Shown piece by piece: positions 43,083-55,400 of a stretch of 64,000 nt of DNA. Made by a program: the position numbers and the translations under genes. Source of the stretch: Basidiobolus meristosporus CBS 931.73 (lineage: Eukaryota; Basidiobolomycota; Basidiobolomycetes; Basidiobolales; Basidiobolaceae). Positions within the stretch are counted from its first letter, which is position 1. Each line of letters opens with the position of its first letter. The stretch covers positions 186,001-250,000 of the forward strand of contig MCFE01000005.1 of the NCBI GenBank assembly GCA_002104905.1, written 5' to 3'. Below the pieces are notes generated by a model. It did no database searches. It had not been told where the DNA came from and worked only from the letters and a program-made list of their open reading frames with translations.

Positions 43083-44537
43083 ATGAGTTCTTTTAAGAAG
43101 CGCACTTCTGTAAACCAACCAAAACTCCCACCAGGGTCTAGACTAAGTGCGCACAACGGGCAGCTTCTAACCTCTACGGGGGTTCCCTCGTTCGACGATG
43201 TTCTTGGCGGAGGTCTACCCATCGGGTCGGTCCTAATGATCAAGGAAGACAAGCACACTGATTATGCGCAAGTACTTCTCAAGTATTTTTTGGCCCAGGG
43301 AATCGCCTCGAAACGCGCCATTCTCCTCGCTTCGGCAGACGAAGACCCGAAGAAATTCGTGGATTCCTTGCCTGATTTCGGCGGGGACAAAACCGAAGAG
43401 AAAGAGCCAAAAGAGAAAGAGGCCTCGGAAGGACAAGACGAGAAAATGACCATCGCTTGGAGATACCAGAGCTTGCCGAAATTGAACGTCTCCGCGGCTG
43501 GCCTGTCAAGCTTTAAAAAATCAGGTACTGCTCTTGCAACCATCTAGGTGTCCAGACCGTGACTCAAAAAGGGCATGTCTTTTACCTATTTAGCGATGCC
43601 TTCTGTCGGAGAGGCTGCTTCTGTTTATTGTCACTCGTTCGATCTGACTAAACGCATGTCAGAGTTGAGCATCGAGTCCGCCTCGAAGCATCTGATCAAT
43701 ATGGATGATTGGGAAGAGGAGGATGATTGCACCAAGTTGATCGAAGAGATTCGCGCCCAAATCGAACGTGAATTTAGGTTAGAGATGTGCCACTGACCAC
43801 TGCACCGGCTGACAGGACTAATGCCTTTAAATCAAAGCCCATCCTCTACCTCCCCGTCTGGGACCAGAAACATCTTGAGAATTGGGGTTCATTCGTTTGC
43901 ATCCATGTTTTGGAAGCGTAGAAACGAGCAGGTTTGGGTGAGCTTGGTATATCCTCTGTCGGCTCAGGACTGACCGCACAATCTAGGACATGTTCCGATT
44001 TTTGCACGCGCTACGCGGACTCCTTCGATTCTCGTTTGGTGTATGCGTTTTGACTGTACCGGCCCATCTGTACGGCGCTGAATCCGGGTTCATTCGCAAG
44101 CTCGAGCATATGTGCGACGCTGTTGTCGAGATTGAGTCATTTGCCGGTGGGTTGTTGCACCATATCGACCTGTCAATTGTTGACTAATCCCAATCCATCC
44201 CTTAGGATCAGAGAAGCTAGCCGACTTTTCGTCTGACTACCACGGCTTCTTCCATGTCCGCAAACTTCCGGTTCTCAACACGATTGTCTCCTCGTCGGTT
44301 AAACTCTCCGTTCTCCAGTCGTCGCACTCAACTACCAACAACCTCGCCTTCAAGCTTCGTCGCAAGCGGTTTACCATCGAGACCTTCCATCTCCCAATTG
44401 AAGGGGGAGTTGGTGAGCGTCGAACTAGCTCCAAGCCAGACGAAGATCAGAAGAAGAAGGAGCCTTCGACGTTCAAGAAAGGGCCAAAGGTCGGCTGTGG
44501 ATCCATGGCAGGAAAGAAGGACCCTCTTGAGTTTTGA
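43083..44537 (+). CDS. ELP4: Elongator complex protein 4
   Basis: Five exons (43083-43524, 43594-43767, 43816-43937, 43987-44146, 44206-44537) give 409 residues. It is a RecA-fold subunit of the Elp4-5-6 ring, which binds tRNA and supports Elongator's modification of wobble uridine 34. The start matches family members (STGVPSFDDVLGGGLPIGSV, with no true Walker A lysine, as usual for Elp4). Further blocks are YCHSFDLTKRM, NILRIGVHSFASMFW, a conserved PAHLYG, and CDAVVEIESFAG. A charged linker (DKTEEKEPKEKEASEGQDE) interrupts the first domain. The exon 2 donor (43768) was chosen because it keeps frame into the ILRIG block; the nearby GTTAGA donor would not. Introns are 48-69 bases. Confidence 0.92.
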
Positions 44538-44801
44538 ATGGATCTGTCCATTATATATGTATATGTTTTAAGATGGTTAATAAATCGCAGCATGTTTAGA
44601 CCTTTCGCAAATTTTCCCTCTTTATCAGCCGCATCAAATTCCCAGTCACGTATTTGCATGCGTGATCAATGTAGTGTGGATGGAGGTCGTGGTGGGTAAA
44701 TAGTGACAAAAATTTTTAGCTCGAATTCCTACCCAAAATCCTAGAGCCCAAATAACTTGCTCCGAAATATTTTGCTCTTCCTCCAGCGAGGAAACCCCAC
44801 C

Positions 44802-47002
44802 ATGTCTCTCCTAATATTTCAACTTCGGCGTCATGCATTCCTACAGCTGAACCGCTATCCGATATACCAAACCTCCATGTTGAGCAAACGCCTGCCTCGG
44901 AGTCTGGTTTGTGGTTTCCCCCTTTGCCCCTCGCCCCACCCTCATACTAATTCTGTTGTCTCTTCGAAAAGTGCGCTACGCGGCTAATTCCCGCTGTTGC
45001 CCCCGCAAATAATTTCAATACGCTTCAGACGCCAATTGCCAAATCTCACGAGCTCAACGCTCTGGAGGAGGCTCTACTCGACAAAAATGCGGATAAATCA
45101 TGGCACCTGTTCCAGGTCATTTTGGAGAAAGAATTGGGGCCCTCACTCACCCCCCACCATTTCGCTACATTGCTTCAAGTAGTGGCAGTTAGCGAGAGCG
45201 ATAAGCAGTTAAGTCAGAGTCGCGGCGCGAAAATTCTAAAGGCTCTCCAACAAACCGGACAACAATTCAACGAGGCAGAGGACTACAGTGTATTATTCTC
45301 GTACTATAGCAAGAACAAGCTATACGAGCAGGTCAAAAGTGCTTTCCATCGACTCGCCACGGAATCGGAGGGGGCCTATGATATCGGGGTGTATAATGCC
45401 GCCATCGAGGCATTTGGTAGAGATGATCCCCAACGCTCATTCGACCTGTACAAGGGGATAGTTGAAAAGAGCATAGAGCCTAATTTCGAGACATACAAGA
45501 TCCTTCTGAAGGTGTGCGGCCGTCATAACCTTATGAAGCTGTATTCGAAAATCCACGACGAGATGTTACAAAAAGGATTTATACCCGACGAAGCAATCTA
45601 CAACACCCTCATCACAAATTTCGCCGCCAACCATGACATCCATGACGCCTTGAGGGTTTACGATGGCATGTTGGCGCAGCGAAAAATCTTCTCGAAGCAT
45701 CGGATGCCGCCCACCATGGACTACAATATCCTCATCAATGCACACGTCAAAAACGCCGATATGCCGAACGCAATGGATATTTTTAGAGAAATGTTGTCCC
45801 ACAACATCAAGCCTAGCACTGTCACCTATAGCATCCTGATCAAGGGATATGTCCAGAGCTCGAATCTCGACGCGGCTACGAAGCTCTTCAACGACATGCT
45901 TGCCCAGGGCATTCCACCGGTCACCGTGATATACAACACCCTTATTCGAGGCTATGTCAAAAGCTCGCACATAGACAAAGCCCTGGAGCTCTACGAAAGC
46001 ATGCGTGCCCGTAACGTACTCACAAACGTAGTCACATATACCGACTTAATATATGGTCTGGCTAAGACTCACAACATGGAGGTTGCCACCAACTTGTACG
46101 CGGAAATGATCCAGCTCGGTGTCACCCCTGATGAGTGGGTGTATGCCAATCTCATCGATGGCTACGCCAACATCTTCGACGACAAACGAGCACTTGCTTT
46201 GTATGAGGATATGAAGTCTCAAGGGATTCAACTGAACACAGTGGTCTTTAACAACCTGATAAAGGCCTGTGTGAAGCGAAACAATGTCACCGAGGGATTT
46301 CGTCTGTATAAAGATATGAGAGACCTGTCCCTTCCACCAGACGCGGTGACTTATTCCCTTTTAATCGACGGCCTAGTCAGACGCTCACAAATAGCCCGTG
46401 CTGTGCGATTACTGAAGGACATGAAGGCGTATGGGATCAAGCCAAACAGTGTGCCCTACAACATCTTAATGAATGGCTACCTGCGCAAGGGGAAAGCCCA
46501 ACCCATGTTCAAGCTGTATGACGAAATGATCCACGACGGAGTGACCCCCGACGCATACACCTTGACCGCACTCTTGAAAGGCTGTAGCATAGAGCAGGAT
46601 TCCAAACGCATGGTGTCATTGTGGAACGAGTTCAAGGAAAACATCCCGTACAAGGAAGATCTTAGCTATGGAGCCACCGTTATCTTAGAGTCATTTGCAA
46701 CATTCAACCAGGATCTCGATGAGCTACGGGCTATCTGGAGATCCTTCAAAGTGGACAAAATCCCGTTGGCGGAGATCCAAGTGGATAAGTACATCAAAGC
46801 ACTGCTCCATCACAAAGCGTATCGGGAGGCAGCGGAGATCTACATGCGCGAGATAATCGACTTGGACATAACGCCCACGTCGAGAAAGGGCCCCGTTCTA
46901 GAGTTGGCCAAGCAGCTGCACCGAGCCAAGGACACAGAGACTCTCCAGAAATTCAAAGCCTTCATGAAACATCGCCACCCATCACTCAATCTTCAGGTCT
47001 AA
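44802..47002 (+). CDS. Pentatricopeptide repeat protein, probably mitochondrial
   Basis: Two exons (44802-44906 and 44972-47002) with a 65-base intron containing a TACTAAT branch motif give 711 residues. The first 35 residues are rich in Arg, Leu and Ser without acidic residues, as in mitochondrial presequences. From about residue 130 to 560 there are a dozen or so tandem 35-residue repeats of the PPR type. Examples are YNTLITNFAANHDIHDALRV, YNILINAHVKNADMPNAMDI, YSILIKGYVQSSNLDAATKL and YNTLIRGYVKSSHIDKALEL. PPR proteins bind organellar RNA base by base. The target is unknown. The C-terminal 150 residues are helical without clear repeats. It is convergent with CDC25. Confidence 0.92.
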
Positions 47003-48111
47003 ATTGGCTGTACACTTTCATCCTGTCTGCTTGTTATCACGAATACCATCTGTTGCACCTTCCCTTTAATACAATTCATTTACTTGTATATTTAGTAGCA
47101 TGGAATGTATGGATTGAAGCCATGTGTTCCGAAATCCCTATCAGATTTGAAACATTGATATAAAGCGACATTCTCGAGCTGCCCGTTCACAAGAAAGATT
47201 GATTTCAGGTTGTTGACCAACGGCCGGATTACATAATGAGAAGATGCTGAGCTTGATTAGGAATGTGACGAGATCATGATCACGCACCACGCCATTTGTA
47301 GCCAAATTATTCCAGTTTCCGCACCCAAGGCAATATTGCTTGTATAACAAGCGGGCAGCTCTGTTCAAGCACCCCTACCACAACACATGGAATCAGCAGA
47401 TGAGGATAGATGTCGTGAAACGGCTCCACAACGAGGCGGACACTGCCACAATCAGTCAGCTCAATACAACGCCAAGGCAGTTCCCATTTGCTCAATCATT
47501 GCTACTGGCTCTGCGCTACAGCGATGCAGAAGGAAATCATTGAATCAGACGATCGAATGTGTTTATGTATGCAATAATGAGGGGGGACTTTTTTGATATG
47601 TACAAGACCCCGCGCGCAACGCCATTTTGGGGGGGGAGGAAGAGAAAATACAACTTTTTTTTGCATGAGTTCCATGGGCTAGCAAAATCCATGGAATCAA
47701 CATCTATAGAACATGAAATGTAACAACGGGCAAAGGCAAAGAATGTGATAAATACGAAGTATCGAAATTCGCTCGAGCATGGGGTCGAGTGGAACCGGGT
47801 GCTATACATCGGCTTTTCAAGATGGTGCTAGAAGTGCGGTCCGATGGTCTTCGTGAATCGCTTCGTCGGACGTCTCGGTCGCCGGGTGGAACGTAAGTGG
47901 CAGGGAGCAAAGGTCGATACGCGCGGGCTTGATCCATAGTTTAGGTTTTTTCGTGGATGATTTTTACATTCTTATCGAAAGAGTATATAAATATGTAATG
48001 TTCTGGCAATATATGTATAAGTGTTCGTAGATTGCTGGCAGTCGATTAGTTGGGGGATATTTCCTGTAGAACGAAGTGCTGGTTGTTGTACGCTCTCTCG
48101 TAGTTTCCCAA
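47003..48111. other. Convergent intergenic region (PPR / CDC25 3' ends)
   Basis: 1.1 kb with no recognisable gene. It has AATACA/AATTCATT-type 3'-end sequence after the PPR stop and a G-run at 47626-47636. Short frames at 47141-47937 lack family features. Confidence 0.5.
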
Positions 48112-49112
48112 TCAATTGGATCGAAGTCTATTCAGTAGACTTCCTCTATGCAGTTCGGTTCTTCTTGCAGGAATGGCGTGTATTCTTCTGTTGGTTAACA
48201 ACGAGGTATGTCTATAAGAATGGGTTTCACGAGGCCAGCTCGCTCCTTTAGGCTTGTTGCGACGTTGGGAGAAATTGTTGCAGAAGCGGCTCATAAGGAT
48301 CTTGCATTCTTCCAAATATTCATTATCGTTCATTTCGATGTAATTCTGAGGAGTACAGAAATCCCTGAACTCCTCGTAAAATTTCCGATAGCCTCCATCC
48401 ACAATGTAAAGCTCTGGGAAATAAAGATTAGGGTAGTTTTCTATGTTTAGCTCACGATCCTTATTACGTAGGTAGAGGGCCCTGGAAATGGAATGGTCAG
48501 GACTAGATGCAGGGTGGATAGAAGGCAGGCAAACATACATGCGAGGGCCTCGTTGAGCGGAGTATTCGCAATGGAATATTACAATTGTACGGGTACTAGT
48601 GGGGATGTTTACAAAAAAGTGCTTCTCCAAATCCTCCTTGGTGTTCAAGTTTAGAGCCCCTTCAATATGACCACCTTCGTACTCATAAGGAAATCGGCAA
48701 TCGACAACTTCCAGCTTGTCATATGCATCTCTGAACTTTCCGGAAAGAACCTCGGAAAGCTGCGGGAGGATGGTTAGCTTCCGATGGGGAGAAAGAGGCC
48801 ACTAGACATACATACAGTTTGTGGGGTAATTCGTTTAAGGGTATCGTCTTTACTGTTGAAGTAAGGGAGAGAATTAAGCTGCCCACGGGTGTCCAGCACT
48901 GCATGTTTATAGGTGTCTTGAAACAGGAACTCTTGGTTGGAGAGACTAAGCAGACTCGACGTTTTTCGAAGTTTCGCCGGCGGGGGTTTAGGCATGTCAG
49001 TGCTATAGTGCATTGAAACATTTAGGTCGATCGACGATCGGCGGGTTTGAGCTGCAAACAAGAGTTAGCCTTGGGCTCGTCATGAAAACACAGAATACCA
49101 AGTACCAGGCAT
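48112..49112 (-). CDS. CDC25: CDC25-type M-phase inducer phosphatase, compact
   Basis: Four exons (49112-49106, 49051-48816, 48759-48539, 48481-48112) give about 277 residues. The protein dephosphorylates the inhibitory tyrosine of cyclin-dependent kinase to trigger mitosis. The catalytic rhodanese-fold domain is clear: LKRITPQT, VVDCRFPYEYEGGHIEGA, the P-loop HCEYSAQRGPRM (Cys145, Arg151), YLRNKDRELNIENYPNLYFP and LYIVDGGYRKFYEEF. The N-terminal part is only about 60 residues, far shorter than in yeasts, but includes LDTRGQLNSLPYF. The tiny first exon is a proposal: ATG CCT G joins the next exon in frame, and a TATAAAT lies 88-94 bases upstream. Missing upstream exons cannot be excluded. All introns are GT-AG, 54-57 bases. 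Confidence 0.88.
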
Positions 49113-49199
49113 AGTTAGGATTTGGAAGTAATAGCAAAGGGCGAGTATGGAGGGAAACTGAATGAGAGCGTCCAACGAATGCCGACGCTTCCAAGTATA

Positions 49200-49206
49200 A
49201 TTTATA
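49200..49206 (-). promoter_or_regulatory. TATA box upstream of CDC25
   Basis: TATAAAT on the minus strand, 88-94 bases before the proposed ATG at 49112. It supports the short gene model. Confidence 0.45.
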
Positions 49207-50821
49207 GGTCTGGCAGACTAGGGTGAGCCCAGGTTTGATGCCGCCCCATTGTATCTTATTGCTGGGTCTCATTGTTATTATCATAGCTTGGATCAACATG
49301 CGGAGGATCTGAGATGTGGAGTAAGGATTTGTGATCAGGGATTGAAGACAAGCTTGGAGTATGATCCTAGGTATGCAACTCGATTGGTAAGTGTAATCAA
49401 AGAACTGGATGCTGGTGACATCCTCTATTGATCTCATTCCTGCCTCTTTTACTTAGTTCAGGTGGCGTAACAGATATTGATTAATGCAACATTCTTCCCG
49501 CATAAATTAATGATTTTGGGCAGTATCGAGGTCATTCGGTATCTCGAGCTAACTTACACTCACACGTACACTCACACGTATAGCTTAGCATTTACTTACA
49601 ACCATAAATCCAACAACTTGGTAACCAGGCTGATGTCATGAAGGCGATGATTTGTCCAATCAATGTTGTGATGTGGGTCTGATTATCACAACACGCACAG
49701 TTGCCAAGCAACCGTTGGCAAATGTCACTTGTAAATTGTGTACTGTAAGCGGGGGAACAAGGCGTAATCCCCCAATAGAATATCCCCATTCCTCAGTGAC
49801 AATACCTGACCTTGCATCATGTATAGGCAATACTATCTCTGCGCCACTAGGGTGCCTCCATTACAGTTGTGTATTGCGTTGGGTATTTCGCCACTTCGCT
49901 GGACGATGTGGGAGCCAATAAATTTTACAATTGTATGCTCTGTTTTCATATAACCATGGGCTGAATGCCCTCTTGTACATTAACTTCGTGCTCCAAGAAT
50001 GTTCTTTTTGTGTAAGTTTCGTGCTTTAGGAATGCACTCTTTTACATAAGCTTCGTACTCCAAATCTGAGCCGTTTGCCTCGTCGGAGCTTTTGTAAGAA
50101 CCGTCTTTGCTTCAGAATATAGTCCGGCAAGGACTCGTACGTAGACGATGTCTACGTCAACGTCAAAAAAAAGAAAATTTGATGGTCAAGCACCAAGCTG
50201 GGTTGTACCAAAGGATATTGTTGAATCAAGATAATTAGTATGACTCATTGAATGGGAAGATTATCAGAATGCACTCATTTCCAACATGTTCAAGGTACTG
50301 GGTCTGCTATTCGGCTAGGAAATCTAGGCCCTTCATGGAGGTTGAGCTCCCCTAATCGAAACAACGTCACCCAGTGATCATTGCCATGCTCAGCTCAAGA
50401 TCACTGGGCCTTGTGGTTGTGTCATTGATCCTACGCTTATTTCAAAGCCAACTAAGCTATCGCCGATTAGAAGCCATTTGACAATTGTTCACACCGTCTT
50501 CTCAGCTGTACCATACTCATGTGATAAACGGCCTAGGCCGTACGCGTGGAGGGAATGCCTGCATACCCCGGAACGCACAACATCATCGCATGGCATGGTG
50601 GTCGTGTATGACAGTTTCATTCACACTCGAGAAAATACCGCCGGTAAATAACAAACTCTGCGAGATTAATGAACCAACAGCATTCAGAGGGCGGCAAATC
50701 GATCTCTCAGACTCCCACACTTTACTGGAAAAATAAAGTTCACAGATTGCAGAGATCCAATTTATTATTGCTCCGAGTTTTGTACAAAATGAAAGAAGCC
50801 GTCAAACGAGATAGTAGGGAA
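49207..50821. other. Intergenic region between CDC25 and eIF3i
   Basis: About 1.6 kb, AT-rich, no gene recognised on either strand. A short direct repeat of ACTCACACGTA occurs at about 49559-49580. The right end is the 3' flank of eIF3i. Confidence 0.5.
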
Positions 50822-51799
50822 TTAAACGTGCTTGAACTTGTAGTAATCCTCATCGAAATGGTGCACACGCACGTAACCATCTTCTCCGCCACTGGAGAAG
50901 CTCTTACCATCCGGGTGAATGGCGATGGTGTTGATGGGACCGAAATGTCCCTTGACACGGCCAACTTCCTCTTCGAAGATCTTGTGATAGAACCGGCACT
51001 CGAATTTACCAGCACGTTGGGAGGTGGTTGTTACATTCATGGCTTCTTGACCACCACCAAGGACGACGAATTCTTGGAACTTGGGAGTGAGTGAGGCCGA
51101 GTTGAGTGGGGTATCGGTGGTGTATGACTTCAAATGGTTCAAGGTGTTGGCGTCAAAGATCTTGGCCGACTTGTCCTTTGAGCTGGTGATGAAGTAGGTG
51201 CGATCAACTGAGAATTGAAGATCGGTGATGGGTTCATCGTGGGGATGAACGCTCTTGAGTTTTTCACCGGTCTTGGGGTCCCACATGGAGATGCTGCCGT
51301 TCTCGTGGCCGGAAATGATATACTTGTTCAAGTAACCCCAGCCGGCGACAGTAGCCTTGGAGCCTTCAGGGATGATGACGTTGATAGGTTCGAGGGTGTA
51401 CTTATCGCCATCCTTGACGATATCGAGGACAGTAACGGTACCGGGATGACCCATTCTCTCCTCAGTGACGATCAGGGCAAGGGCATCATCTTCGGAGAAT
51501 TGGACACGCTTCACAGCAGTCTTGGTTTCCAAGGTATAAAGGAGTTTACCGGTTTGAACTTCCCACAAACGAGCAGTGTTATCGGCAGAACCAGTCAACA
51601 AAAGAGTGGTGGTAGAGTCAACGTCGACAGTCCAGATAGCACCGACGTGTCCGTTGTAAGTGCCTAAACGTTCGCCATTATGGGAAAACCAAGCGTTTAC
51701 AACATTATCCTTGGATACACTGAACAAAAGATCGCCTTCACGATTGTATTTTATTTGAGTGAGGGAACGAGTGTGTCCTTGCAAAAGAATAGGTCTCAT
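50822..51799 (-). CDS. TIF34: Translation initiation factor eIF3 subunit i
   Basis: An intronless WD40 protein of 325 residues. The start [20 protein letters not shown] matches the conserved N-terminus of eIF3i (yeast Tif34, animal TRIP-1/EIF3I), so the ATG at 51799 is used rather than any upstream codon. Repeats typical of a seven-bl    aded propeller follow: [78 protein letters not shown], and the last [18 protein letters not shown] with a closing [18 protein letters not shown]. It is a peripheral eIF3 subunit that joins eIF3b and eIF3g and helps scanning. Codon bias (GTC, AAG, ACC) suggests high expression. Confidence 0.96.
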   Translation of the reverse strand: MRPILLQGHTRSLTQIKYNREGDLLFSVSKDNVVNAWFSHNGERLGTYNGHVGAIWTVDVDSTTTLLLTGSADNTARLWEVQTGKLLYTLETKTAVKRVQFSEDDALALIVTEERMGHPGTVTVLDIVKDGDKYTLEPINVIIPEGSKATVAGWGYLNKYIISGHENGSISMWDPKTGEKLKSVHPHDEPITDLQFSVDRTYFITSSKDKSAKIFDANTLNHLKSYTTDTPLNSASLTPKFQEFVVLGGGQEAMNVTTTSQRAGKFECRFYHKIFEEEVGRVKGHFGPINTIAIHPDGKSFSSGGEDGYVRVHHFDEDYYKFKHV

Positions 51800-52442
51800 C
51801 TTGTCCGAATCCAAAGCAGTTGAGGTGGCAACAACGGAAGAGTCAAAATCCCCTTTAGAAATTTTTTCCTTACTATTGGAAAATCATCATACTGGGGGGT
51901 TGTGTTTTTTTCTTTTTTTTTCCCAACTTTTTTTCCCTCATTTTCGAGTCTCCAAGTGGTTAGAAAATATCATGATCGCTCGGAGATTACGTATATTTGC
52001 GTAAATTAGATGATTAACCCTGACTGATCGAGTAGTTTATGGTCAAAATACACACAAGTTGGCAACTTCCGCCATCGTAAGATCAACCATTGGTACACTC
52101 AGTTGTCATCAGATTGCGGTCAAGTGCAATCACTAGCCAACATGGAGGACGCATCGAATATTGTCAATCAATCAATCCCCACGAGTAATGAACCAAGTAT
52201 TACTTTAGATATTAATAGGATAGAGGGACGATGTGAGCAATGTTAACTATACTGCCAAATGACTGAATGGATGATGTTGTAAACCCCAAGATAGAGCTTA
52301 AGGCTCAGCTTGAGAATTGTAATGGTTAAGTGATGGTGGTGGCGGCGGTGGGGTTTCTACAAATTCAGGAGCCTCACATCGAATACAATTTCTACAATGG
52401 ATAGTAGAGTGAGAATTGTTAATGTACATGATATCAAGATTT
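51800..52442. other. Intergenic region upstream of eIF3i
   Basis: 643 bases with the eIF3i promoter (T-rich tract at 51900-51940, pyrimidine-rich on the plus strand) and the 3' flank of the Munc13-like gene, including a short GGTGGTGGCGGCGGTGG run at 52335. No gene seen. Confidence 0.5.
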
Positions 52443-55400
52443 TCAGCTTTGCATCAAGTTGGCGTATGAGCTTTTCGGTCGCGAGAGTGCATCCGGGTTA
52501 GGTGTGATGCTGGAGGATCTAGATCTACGCTGGTTCGAGGACTTGAATTCGTTGGCGGCGTTAAGCTGCTGCTGCTTGCGACGAAGATCCAGCTGGTTTA
52601 CTACGAAGTGTTTGGCTTCTTTGTCGGAGTGGGTTTGAAGAATCCGTAGGATGTAATCGCATCGCTCGGTAAACAGCCGTTTCTCGGATTTCCGTTCTTT
52701 GATGGTTCCGAAATGCCGTTGGATTTGTCTGTCGTCCTTCTCTCGATGTCCCGGCTTCTGTGCACTCTTCTTCATCGAGATGTTGTACTCGTTCATTAGA
52801 TCCTTGGTGCTCAACGAGAATAGCTCACGGGCCTCACACAATTCCTTGTACTTCCTGGTGGTAAGCCGCTCCATGGGAATCCCATCCCCATCTTCACCCC
52901 CGTTGAAATAAATCTTGATGAACTCAATGCACCTGTATATCATATCGATTTCGTAGGGCTCCAAAGGCTCATATTCTACGTCAAAAAGCGGTATCAACAA
53001 CCGCTCAAAGGCCAGCAAAACCTCCTTCCAGATCTTTTCGATCATGTTCTCAGCCAAGACGTCGTATATGTTTTCATTGATCATCCCAAGGTTGTTGTCC
53101 AGATAGTCAAACAGCGGGTATAGCATCCTGTCGCACTCTTCGTCAGTAATGCTTCGACTGGCGGTTTTGTTGGACGATTTCATAAACGAGAAATAGTTGT
53201 TACGCTTGAAGGGCATAATTAACCGGTTCCTTGATAAAAGTCCCTTGGTTTGAGATGAAAGTCGATTAATTACTGTTCGAATCATGTCGACATGGGTCGA
53301 TTTCAGTGTGCGGAACGTTTTGCCGAAGTAGAATTGCGCATCATTCTTCTCTCCTTCAATGTGGACTCGTAACAGGATCCTCCCTTGTGGCTCCAAATCC
53401 AACCACACGTCGTGCGTGAAGTAGTCACAGAAGATAGCAGGGTCCAGGTTGAAGTAGGCGGTTCCGCAGCAGTCGTCATCCTTCATCATGTCCTTATCAA
53501 ACACGACGACCTCCACGCTGCCGACACCCGAGAACGAGATTTGAAAGGTTTCCTCCCAGCGGGGGTTCAAATTCTCATATATGATGCGAGTGCGGCCTAT
53601 CTCTCGACCATTGCTTTTGAGGACTACATACGGATCGCTGAGCCCATTGCGATCGCATGGCTGCAGATCCTGGCCAAGGACAACCTCGACAAAATATCGA
53701 TGGACGTATGGCATGGGGCTTTCTGGGGTATCAAGCTCGGACCTTGGGCTCTGACCTTCCAAAGTCAGGGATACCTTGTCGATATCCAGGGAGTGGTATA
53801 GGTCATTAAGACGGTCCTGAGCGATCTCAATGTTGTTCAGCTTTACACAGGCTTGCAAACTAATGTCCGTTGGGGCCAGGTTTTCATCGAAAGAACCGAT
53901 GTGGGGTTTCTTTCCAAGATTCATCCAACTCGAGGACCCTGTAGGGTGTAGCTCTGGCGGAATGGCCTTCAGATCGTGTATGAATGTATCTAACGTGATT
54001 TGACAGTACTGCTCGACAATCTGGCTGATCACCTTCGAGAGCTTCAGCACAAATTGGGCCTTCAACAACTCATCGGGCCATATCAGCTCTGAGCTGGGTC
54101 GGATCTGCTGCTGGAAGAATGAGAATAGATCCACCACAGAGGTCGAGTGGCGTAGTCGATCGGAAATCATGGTGAACTGGTCCACGGCAATCGCACGCTC
54201 AACCCAGTCGTTAGCTTTGGAGCCAAGAGTGTTCAACCACCTTTCCACCTGGGCTTTGAACCACTTCCCTAAGTCAATCTGGAAATCAATTCTAAACCGA
54301 TCAAGATTCTGGTTAGTGCTTGTAAGTTCGCTACCAAAAGGTTCATCTCTTACTCGGGGCAATGCTCTTGGGCGATATGATGCAACTTCAACACGTGATT
54401 GTAGAGTTTGAATGTATCCTCAATAGGGATGTTTTCGCTCTTCTTGTCGTTCACCATATTCTGAACTTCGGGGATGAAGAAGTTCTTCAATGGGAAATGC
54501 AGGACGATACTGATGATATCAATCTTTTGGCTGAACACTGGCTTGGGGAAGCATTTCTGATACTTCGCAATGTCTCGAAGGATGAGTTCGTTGAGCTCCA
54601 GCAAGGTCAACGCTTCCGCTGCATCCGGCTCGGGGGAGACCAGTTCTCTCAGCTCGTAAAATCGCTTGATGGTTGAGTTGAGAACGATATCTCGGAACGT
54701 CTCATAGAATTGCTCTTGATTGGTGTGTTTCTCTTGATATAACGGGTATTGATGGATCTCTGATAGCATGGAGATCACAATACGAAACGTTTGAGGGGAG
54801 GTGGTGCCAAACATTCGGAACGAATGCTCGAATTGCTGCAAGAGCAAGGGAACCATGGCCTCGAAGATGCATAGAAGGTAGTTGGACTAGAATATACTTA
54901 GTTTCAACCCTCGGATATGGTGGAGAATGGAGTAGCCACTTACATCAGGAATATTCCAATCAATTTCATCGCATTCTTCCGTGGTTTTCTTAAGCATGAG
55001 AACTGCAGAGTCCAGGTAGCTAAGAGGAACAGCGCCGCTCTCGAACTGGTCGTTGATAACGTTCAGGTAGGCAACCTTTCTAAAGAGCTTCGTCAGCCTC
55101 CACCGATACCCACACTCGGCCAGAATCTCGTTCGAGAGCTTGGAGAGAGACAAGGTCTCCGTGGATTTTTTAACGTGTCCGAGGATATCCTTCTGAACAC
55201 AGCGCCTGAGCAGATTGAGGTAGCAACCCTTCGGATCTTGAGGCATGTAGGTAAATCCAGGCTTGGTGTACTTGATGAAGGGGCGTGGAAGCTTATATTA
55301 CTACCGAGAAGTATGGCTGGCAAATGGAAGCAATGCCTCAGTTACCTCAATGGCTGCGCTTTGATCTGCCCTTCCGGTGCGAGCTAAAGACATCATGAAC

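Noticed and set aside
43765-43815. A frame break in ELP4 between exons 2 and 3
   Set aside because: It vanishes when the GTGAAT donor at 43768 is used instead of the GTTAGA donor a few bases downstream.
51215-51667. A 150-codon plus-strand frame opposite eIF3i
   Set aside because: Mirror of a highly biased WD40 gene; no independent support.
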